Shown: positions 32,901 through 35,001 of the stretch, piece by piece
Layout of the letters: each line of letters begins with the position of its first letter
Numbering within the stretch: the stretch's first letter is position 1
From: Bryobacterales bacterium
GTDB lineage: Bacteria > Acidobacteriota > Terriglobia > Bryobacterales > UBA6623
Length of the DNA: 35,001 nt
Direction: 5' to 3'
Assembly: GCA_028819215.1 (NCBI GenBank)
Contig: JAPPMG010000102.1
Location: forward strand, 153,645-188,645
Notes under the pieces: model-generated
Told to the model about the DNA's origin: nothing
What the model saw: the letters and a program-made list of their open reading frames with translations, nothing else
The model's database searches: none
Position numbers and translations under genes: made by a program

Positions 32901-33669
32901 CCAGCCATTTGGCGGCATGGGCAAGTCCGCCTTTGGCCCCGGAATCAAGGCGGGGGGACCCAACTATGTTGCCCAATTCATGGACTTCGGCGAGGACCGT
33001 CCTCCGGCCAGCGTGCGGGAGATCACCGACCCCGAACTTGTCGACCTGTGCTCGCGCCTCAAGGAGCGCATCCCCCCGGGCATCCCCGACGGCCCAGAAG
33101 AGCTGGACAGGATCGTGGCCGCGCTAGAGAGCTACTGCGCGTGCTGCCAGGAGGAGTTCAGTCGCACCCACGACCACTTCCGGCTCGTCGGCCAAGACAA
33201 CTTGCGGCGCTACCTCCCGGTCCGACGGCTCCGGATCCGCGTGGACCGCTTCGATTCGCTGTTCGAGATCTTCGCGCGCGTTTGCGCAGCCAAGGCTGTG
33301 GGCTGCCACGCAACCGTAAGCCTCTTTGAGAATTGGTCGTCGCCCGCTACCGATTGGCTGCAAGAGCTGACGCGGTCGTGGTTGGGCGCGGTGGACTTTG
33401 TCGAAGAGACCGACGACGAGTTGGCAGCTCAGATCCTCGACGGCCAGATCGACCGCGTCAGGTATGCGGGTCCGGAGCGCGTGCCGGCGATCATCCATCG
33501 GGCGGCGGCCGAGTCCGGAATCTACCTAGCGCACGCGCCAGTGCTTGCCCACGGCAGGGTGGAGTTGCTCTGGTACCTGAGAGAGCAGAGTCTGAGCATC
33601 GACTACCACCGCTACGGCAACCTCGGAATCCGCGCCGACGAAGAGAGGACTCGAGCCTGCGAGGACTAA
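29947..33669 (+). CDS. putA: bifunctional proline dehydrogenase / L-glutamate gamma-semialdehyde dehydrogenase
   Basis: 1240 residues from ATG 29947 (GGAAAGG just upstream); longer frames lack support. It oxidises proline to pyrroline-5-carboxylate (FAD) and then to glutamate (NAD+), feeding electrons to quinones. The N-terminal ~500 residues are the PRODH barrel: EHVNAGIALQAYLPDS, RLVKGAN with Lys335, RLGVASHNLFDA, and RRLDENTGVDNF. The ALDH half has SPWNFP (690-695), LLAETGGKNA with Glu789, and SGQKCSA with catalytic Cys823; the Glu-Cys spacing of 34 is normal. After the ALDH close (PFGGMGKSAFGPGIKAGG) about 220 residues remain, matching the C-terminal domain of longer PutA forms. There is no N-terminal ribbon-helix-helix, so it probably does not repress its own gene (type-B-like). 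Confidence 0.95.
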   Translation: MSIAIQPDPDHARAGQRTIARVDKSLEDLLESLVSDPASPYPERAQRAACLARHLQESASTLQTPAERKQQAEFERMVQSPQDRATLTQLTDQAFRARRPRRAVDQMLHILDVQGIPRIFSGLDRTLLRGLHSFGGYLPGVAAPLVKARMREETANVILPAEEALLVRHLEARRQSGVRMNVNFLGEAVLGESEARRRMDSYLRALQMPEVEVISVKITTIYSQIHSLAFEHTVSVLCDRLETLYRAAARERFRRVDGSEVPKLVYLDTEEYRDLAVTTEAFLRTLDRKGMEHVNAGIALQAYLPDSSAAQKRINAWARKRVRRGGSPVTIRLVKGANLEMERVEASLLGWTQAPFASKPETDANYKRMLHEALSPENIGAVRLGVASHNLFDASYALLLAADAGIADQVQIEMLEGMANPQRRALFELTRNLLLYAPATRKEDFVNAIGYLFRRLDENTGVDNFLCHAFKLTPKSREWNRLEKAFCDSFALIEGLSEAPRRTQDRLRETGEAERPSTWRSFVNEPDTDFSLPANREWARGIVERWQPRHGEYKIEVPLVVGGKEIFEGRSFRDCLDPSRPGLVIGRYRQASQQDVERAVACARDDADGWRGKSPAERSQVLTLVAQELRRQRADLMGAALANGGKHLAESDPEVSEVVDFVCFYDSAARYFYDLPGLRAKPKGVVVVVSPWNFPIAIPGGGIAAALAAGNTVILKPASDAVLVAYELCKCFWKAGISRRTLQMVPCAGASVGPHLTSHPDVDAVVLTGGTETAQQMLRAKPDLNLLAETGGKNATTLTAMGDRELAISHVIHSAFSHSGQKCSATSLLLVEEEVYDDPKFKETLCDAVRSLQTGPAWDPSNRIGPLIRPPSGPLEAGIKELEPGESWAVMPEQRDNNPCLYSPGVKWDVQPGSFTHLTELFGPVLGVMRIKDLDEALDLTRRTGYGLTAGLESLDDREQSYWCGHVEAGNLYVNRPTTGAVVLRQPFGGMGKSAFGPGIKAGGPNYVAQFMDFGEDRPPASVREITDPELVDLCSRLKERIPPGIPDGPEELDRIVAALESYCACCQEEFSRTHDHFRLVGQDNLRRYLPVRRLRIRVDRFDSLFEIFARVCAAKAVGCHATVSLFENWSSPATDWLQELTRSWLGAVDFVEETDDELAAQILDGQIDRVRYAGPERVPAIIHRAAAESGIYLAHAPVLAHGRVELLWYLREQSLSIDYHRYGNLGIRADEERTRACED

Positions 33670-33688
33670 GTGGCGCCGATGACTGCTA

Positions 33689-34423
33689 TCACGAGTCTTG
33701 CTCGTGCCGGACCAGGCGACCGTCCCTCAGCGTCAGGATGCGATCGGCCTCAGCCGCCGCCTCCAAGCTGTGAGTGGCCATGACGATCGTGGTCTGAAGC
33801 TCAGAGTTCACCAGGCGAAAGAGCCGTAGCACGCTAGCCGCGCTCTCGGAATCTAGGTTTCCGGTGGGCTCGTCCGCGAGCAGAAGCGAGGGTCTTGCGA
33901 CCATGGCGCGAGCGATCGCAACCCGCTGCATTTGACCACCAGACAATTCGTGTGGGAAGCGGCCACCCAGATCGGTCAGATCCACCAAATCAAGCATTTC
34001 TTGGGCCCGTGGCCGCGGGTGCCCGTTCCCTGCTAACTGCAGGGGAATCTCAATGTTCTCAAGCACGCTTAGCGTCGGGAACAGATGGAAGAACTGAAAG
34101 ACGAAGCCGACATGCTCGCGGCGAATACTCGTCAGCCCGTCATCGCCCAGGTCAGTCGTCGCGATGCCGTTGACAAGAACAGTGCCCGAAGTCGGCATGT
34201 CCACCGCACCGGCTAGGTTCAAGAAACTGCTCTTGCCTGAACCGCTACGTCCGACCAACGCGACGAACTCGCCCCGGGCCACAGTCACCGTGACCTCGGA
34301 GATGGCTGCCACCGATTGCTCCCCTGAACAATAGACCTTGGACACGTCCTGAAACCGCAGCACCGGCTGTGATGCGCTGGCGGCAGACTCAACCAGCCCG
34401 CCGGCTGAGGCAATCTGGGGCAC
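33689..34423 (-). CDS. LolD-like ABC transporter ATP-binding protein (orphan)
   Basis: 244 residues from GTG 34423. A complete ATPase: Walker A GRSGSGKS (58-65), Q-loop Gln110, signature LSGGQ (160-164), Walker B LLLADEP (180-186) and switch His218. It falls in the LolD/MacB-type group that powers FtsX-fold permeases in lipoprotein release, drug export or lipid handling. Membrane partners normally lie next door; here the minus-strand neighbour downstream is the convergent putA, 19 bp away, and upstream lies a divergent unrelated gene, so no permease is adjacent. The start is assigned from the N-terminal fit; a later start near residue 22 would also leave the domain intact. Confidence 0.9.
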   Translation of the reverse strand: MPQIASAGGLVESAASASQPVLRFQDVSKVYCSGEQSVAAISEVTVTVARGEFVALVGRSGSGKSSFLNLAGAVDMPTSGTVLVNGIATTDLGDDGLTSIRREHVGFVFQFFHLFPTLSVLENIEIPLQLAGNGHPRPRAQEMLDLVDLTDLGGRFPHELSGGQMQRVAIARAMVARPSLLLADEPTGNLDSESAASVLRLFRLVNSELQTTIVMATHSLEAAAEADRILTLRDGRLVRHEQDS

Positions 34424-34431
34424 TAAGGCTC

Positions 34432-34437
34432 ATCGTA
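34432..34437 (-). promoter_or_regulatory. -10-like hexamer 8 nt before the LolD-like start (leaderless candidate)
   Basis: Minus-strand TACGAT (34437 down to 34432, four of six to consensus) ends 8 nt before GTG 34423. No Shine-Dalgarno lies between, so a leaderless message is likely if the start is right. Confidence 0.35.
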
Positions 34438-34563
34438 GTGCACATGCTAGGGCCCCTGACACGCAGCGAGGGAGTGTTTCGTCTGATCACTGTGGAACCC
34501 CGGCGCAAAGATCCAACGAGGTGACTTACGGCAAGCAAATGGCTCCGTTGAGCTGATTCCCCG

Positions 34564-34593
34564 TTTTTAAATTAATCTAAAATTAAATATATA
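34564..34593. promoter_or_regulatory. 30-bp AT tract in the divergent intergenic region
   Basis: From 34564 to 34593 all but one base are A or T, including TTTTTAAATTAA and AAATTAAATATATA, in otherwise GC-rich DNA. It lies between the divergent LolD-like gene and the secreted-protein gene, about 90 bp before the latter. It could be an UP element, a bent or melting site, or a nucleoid-protein site. No -35/-10 pair is clear. Confidence 0.4.
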
Positions 34594-34685
34594 GCCTATC
34601 AAAACAACAGCCTGGCGTCTGCCAAAGCCATTCCGCTCGACCGACTTCGATTCTTGTCCATTGAAGTGGTAGATTCGAGGAGAAG

Positions 34686-34973
34686 TTGGCGCGAGTTCGC
34701 ATCACCGTAGCGCTTCTTGTGTTTCAGGGAGCAATGCTGGCCGACGATCCGGTCTCCCGCCTCAACCAGCGACTCGATGACGGCCAGGCCTCTTTGGAAT
34801 TCGACGCCAAATGGGGCTATCTGCGATCTCTGCTTGATGCGCTGAAGATCCCGGTCTCATCTCAGCTCTTGGTGTTCTCGAAGACCAGCGCGCAGTTCCG
34901 CTGGATCAATCCGCGCAATCCCCGGGCGATTTACTTCAACGATGACACCTATCCCAAGTTCGCCATTTTGTGA
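34686..34973 (+). CDS. N-terminal part of a conserved secreted protein of unknown function; frame closes early
   Basis: 95 residues from TTG 34686, with GAGGAG (34677-34682) just before it. Signal peptide (about 1-19, MARVRITVALLVFQGAMLA), then DPVSRLNQRLDDGQASLEFDAKWGYLRSLLDALKIPVSSQLLVFSKTSAQFRWINPRNPRAIYFNDD. From memory, this segment begins much longer secreted proteins found in Acidobacteriota, in which the text runs on after YFNDDxY. Here a TGA at 34971 ends it. The next frame continues CDLQVSEVIAN to the window end, which resembles the expected continuation, so a one-base frameshift near the TTTT run (34966-34969) is possible. Function unknown. The gene could be broken, or the sequence could be in error. 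Confidence 0.6.
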   Translation: MARVRITVALLVFQGAMLADDPVSRLNQRLDDGQASLEFDAKWGYLRSLLDALKIPVSSQLLVFSKTSAQFRWINPRNPRAIYFNDDTYPKFAIL

Positions 34974-35001
34974 CTTACAAGTCTCGGAAGTGATTGCAAA
35001 C

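Overview
The window is GC-rich bacterial chromosomal DNA. The best guess is an Acidobacteriota-like organism: it carries an Oar-type TonB-dependent receptor with a carboxypeptidase-like N-terminal domain, a CRTAC1-type FG-GAP/ASPIC-UnbV protein beside a large TPR protein, many secreted or lipidated hydrolases, and a type-B PutA. This assignment rests on gene content alone. There is no rRNA, tRNA, CRISPR array, transposase or integrase in view. I support 22 protein genes, one of them (ccmD, 51 codons) very short.

Region by region. (a) 1-434 is a GC-extreme, apparently non-coding edge, followed by an alpha/beta hydrolase (435-1277) that has an Asp nucleophile but no visible catalytic His. (b) 1551-2851 is a compact two-gene module with lower GC than its neighbours. 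A T5orf172/GIY-YIG-type nuclease protein with an antitoxin-like C-terminal tail overlaps a VapC-like PIN protein by 4 bp. A near-consensus sigma70 promoter drives it, interleaved with three ~20-bp-spaced repeats. This is my best candidate for an unusual system. (c) ftcD (minus strand) is divergent from ccmC-ccmD. (d) A 3.3-kb Oar-like receptor is followed by an APC amino-acid permease, suggesting peptide or amino-acid uptake. The permease overlaps the convergent CRTAC1 gene. (e) A plus-strand run follows: TPR protein, PfkB sugar kinase, GH4 glycosidase, then a secreted PIG-L-type deacetylase. (f) Next come an AttH/CrtC-like lipocalin, two exported amidohydrolases in tandem, a beta-propeller-PHP phosphoesterase fusion, a lipoprotein sialidase, and a CehA/McbA-like lipoprotein metallohydrolase. 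(g) The window ends with putA, an orphan LolD-like ABC ATPase, and the N-terminal part of a conserved secreted protein whose frame closes just before the window edge.

Taken together the genes look like a heterotroph feeding on proteins, peptides and glycoconjugates. The predicted steps are uptake (Oar receptor, APC permease), proline and histidine catabolism (PutA, FtcD), sugar release (sialidase, PIG-L deacetylase, kinase plus GH4), and trimming of amides and phosphoesters by exported metallohydrolases. At five genes (ccmC, TPR protein, beta-propeller-PHP, CehA-like, LolD-like) a -10-like hexamer lies only 5-10 nt before the start codon with no convincing Shine-Dalgarno. This suggests leaderless mRNAs are common here, while other genes (Oar receptor, PIN, PIG-L, ccmD, second amidohydrolase) have clear ribosome-binding sites.
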